Part shown: one piece after another, positions 4,618-5,887 of the stretch
Numbering within the stretch: the first letter of the stretch is position 1
Layout of the letters: each line of letters starts with the position of its first letter
Assembly (NCBI GenBank): GCA_016550415.1
Contig: JABXGU010000231.1
Span: 1-5,887 of the forward strand
DNA from: an archaeon
Lineage (GTDB): Archaea > Asgardarchaeota > Hermodarchaeia > Hermodarchaeales > Hermodarchaeaceae
Length of the DNA stretch: 5,887 nt
Direction of reading: 5' to 3'
Notes under the pieces: model-generated
What the model was told of the DNA's origin: nothing
Database searches by the model: none
The model's input: only the letters and a program-made list of their open reading frames with translations
Made by a program: the position numbers and the translations under genes

Positions 4618-5661
4618 ATGAGGTGTTTAGTTATTCCGTCCATTCCTGCTTGTCGTGAAGGTGATTTCGTCGAAACGAAGGAGGGCTTATTCTTTGATGT
4701 GAAAGGCTTGGTGCATCCTCCTGATCGTGTGATTGCCTTTTTACGATATTTTCCATCACCTACGGGTAAACGGAGATGTAAAGGCCGCAATTATGGAAAA
4801 GTCTACCATCTATCTGAGCGCTTTGATATGCTTCGACAGAATTATCCTCATTATCTCTATCATGATGCTGTTTTTGGGCGAGAGTTGCAGGGTGTTCCTG
4901 AGCAATATATTGAGCAAATTTATCGCCCATCTGAAGCTTTGGCTTATCTGAATATTTCCACCGAGTTGGACGCGTTACAGCAGGATGTAGTCACATTTGC
5001 ACAATTGGTACAGAAGGCAGCTCGTATTCCACTTGAAGCATTGGGGATATCTGGAAGTGTACTTGTGAATTTGCATGGACCTACATCAGATATTGATCTT
5101 ATTGTGTACGGTCGGAAGGCAGGACGAGATGTACAGCTTGCTTTGCGTCGGTCTCATCTTAATCCTGAAGACGGCATTGCAGGTTACCGTTTGGATACAT
5201 ATCGGCCTGTTTACAATTTAAGATGGAGTGCAAGTGGTATACCCATAGAGACTATGATTCTGGTTGATGGACTAAAGTCAATGCATGGTATCTTTGGTGG
5301 GCACCACTATTTTGTACGGGCTGTTCTAGATTGGGAGGAGATTCAACAGAAGTACGGTGATCGAACCTATAAGCAAATCGGATACGCTCGTGCCCGCTGC
5401 CGCATCACAAGGCACAGAGATAGCTTGTTTACACCCTGCCGTTACGAAGTTGACAATGTGCAACTTCTGGATGGTTCCGTTGGTGATGATGCCATTGAGA
5501 TAGTAAGCTTCCGAGGACGCTTCTGTGAGCAAGCCAAGCAAGATGAAGAAGTTATTGTTCAAGGCACCGTTGAAGAAGTGCGAAAACAAAAGGAACGTTG
5601 GACTCGATTCCTGCTAGGAGATAACCCCCAAGATATTTTATTACCTGCCAAACTGATTTGA
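4618..5661 (+). CDS. Archaeal nucleotidyltransferase-domain protein with C-terminal OB-like segment
   Basis: The 347-residue protein (from ATG 4618) belongs to the archaeal group of predicted nucleotidyltransferases of the DNA polymerase beta superfamily; the substrate is not known. The active-site signature GSVLVNLHGPTSDIDLIVYG spans about residues 146-165: the GS motif at 146-147 and metal-binding D158 and D160, with a possible third acidic residue in PIETMILVD (about 209-217). It is preceded by an N-terminal domain (about 15-95: GDFVETKEGLFFDVKGLVHP, FLRYFPSPTG, LRQNYPHYLYHD) and a helical linker. The C-terminus from about 275 (RYEVDNVQLLDG, then SFRGRFCEQAKQDEEVIVQG) looks like an OB-type beta barrel. 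The frame opens at a TTG (4579), but residues before the ATG look unrelated to the family. No good SD precedes either start, so the start is uncertain. A paralogous gene follows 25 bases downstream. Confidence 0.82.
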   Translation: MRCLVIPSIPACREGDFVETKEGLFFDVKGLVHPPDRVIAFLRYFPSPTGKRRCKGRNYGKVYHLSERFDMLRQNYPHYLYHDAVFGRELQGVPEQYIEQIYRPSEALAYLNISTELDALQQDVVTFAQLVQKAARIPLEALGISGSVLVNLHGPTSDIDLIVYGRKAGRDVQLALRRSHLNPEDGIAGYRLDTYRPVYNLRWSASGIPIETMILVDGLKSMHGIFGGHHYFVRAVLDWEEIQQKYGDRTYKQIGYARARCRITRHRDSLFTPCRYEVDNVQLLDGSVGDDAIEIVSFRGRFCEQAKQDEEVIVQGTVEEVRKQKERWTRFLLGDNPQDILLPAKLI

Positions 5662-5686
5662 CCTGATAACTGGTGGATATCTCGTG

Positions 5687-5887
5687 ATGCGCAAACCGAA
5701 GGATAAAGATATCATAGAAACAAAAGAGAGACTTTTGTTTTCTGTAGTTGGATATCTTCACCCACAAGATAGCTATACTGCCTACTTGAAATATCGTCCA
5801 GAAAAGGAGGGGCGATGGAAAAGAGATGGATTACGATACCGTCGTATGATGGAAGCCTATAGTGTGGAAGAAATGGTGGATAGCACA
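5687..5887 (+). CDS. Second nucleotidyltransferase-family protein, tandem paralog (partial, C-terminus off the right edge)
   Basis: Sixty-seven codons are visible before the window ends. The product begins MRKPKDKDIIETKERLLFSV and continues with GYLHPQDSYTAYLKYRP and GLRYRRMMEAYSVEEMVDS. These align with the N-terminal domain of the preceding gene: DFVETKEGLFF with DIIETKERLLF, GLVHPPDRVIAFLRY with GYLHPQDSYTAYLKY, and YGKVYHLSERFDML with YRRMMEAYSVEEMV. It is therefore probably a paralog of the same nucleotidyltransferase family, although the catalytic GS and DxD motifs would lie beyond the edge and were not seen. GGTGG at 5672-5676 is a weak SD, 10 bases from ATG 5687 and 7 bases from an in-frame GTG at 5684, which is an alternative start. 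The 25-base gap to the upstream gene indicates one operon. Confidence 0.75.
   Translation, partial: MRKPKDKDIIETKERLLFSVVGYLHPQDSYTAYLKYRPEKEGRWKRDGLRYRRMMEAYSVEEMVDST

Noticed and set aside
4446..4790. Short frames on both strands (4446-4658 plus, 4530-4790 minus, 4733-4951 plus)
   Set aside because: They overlap the regulator end and the nucleotidyltransferase N-terminus in other frames and have no domain or SD support.
5326..5767. Minus-strand frames opposite the nucleotidyltransferase genes
   Set aside because: They overlap well supported plus-strand genes; their hydrophobic stretches are the usual result of reading acidic/basic coding sequence in antisense.
1..5887. tRNA, rRNA, CRISPR, insertion sequence or prophage content
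   Set aside because: No TpsiC-like GGTTCGAATCC, no regularly spaced repeats, no transposase motif and no terminal repeats with target duplications were found by reading both strands.

Overview
The window looks like a piece of an Asgard archaeal chromosome, possibly Thorarchaeia-like. A two-domain gelsolin-like protein (1392-1994) is the strongest lineage marker. It sits beside coenzyme F420 biosynthesis (CofE), an archaeal RimK-type ATP-grasp ligase, archaeal nucleotidyltransferases and an Lrp-like regulator. Candidate promoters are TATA-like rather than bacterial -35/-10. Several genes have Shine-Dalgarno (SD) motifs and GTG starts, and base composition is moderate. The phylum-level placement is inference; no rRNA or other phylogenetic marker is present.

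Layout. (1) Positions 1-1250, minus strand: a tight two-gene operon, cofE followed by a RimK/CofF/MptN-like glutamate ligase that runs off the left edge. The two are 2 bases apart and the second gene's SD overlaps the cofE stop codon. (2) Positions 1251-1391: a divergent promoter region with one palindromic TTATAA core that could serve both cofE and the gelsolin gene. (3) Positions 1392-1994, plus: the two-domain gelsolin. (4) Positions 2058-2669, minus: two small unrecognised genes, same frame, separated by one TAG and one sense codon, converging on the gelsolin gene. (5) Positions 2670-3051: a 382-base divergent intergenic region with nested inverted repeats, a strong TATA-like element and a perfect 14-bp palindrome. 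(6) Positions 3052-4515, plus: a 487-residue regulator with two Lrp/AsnC-like units in tandem. (7) Positions 4618-5661, plus: a nucleotidyltransferase with a family-specific N-terminal domain and a C-terminal OB-like segment, followed after 25 bases by a second gene whose N-terminus is paralogous to it and which runs off the right edge.

Functional themes: glutamylation of F420 or a related cofactor (left), an actin-binding type protein (centre), and transcriptional control plus predicted nucleotidyl transfer (right). No tRNA, rRNA, CRISPR array, insertion sequence or phage gene was seen. The least explained parts are the orphan gene pair at 2058-2669 and the structured intergenic region beside it.
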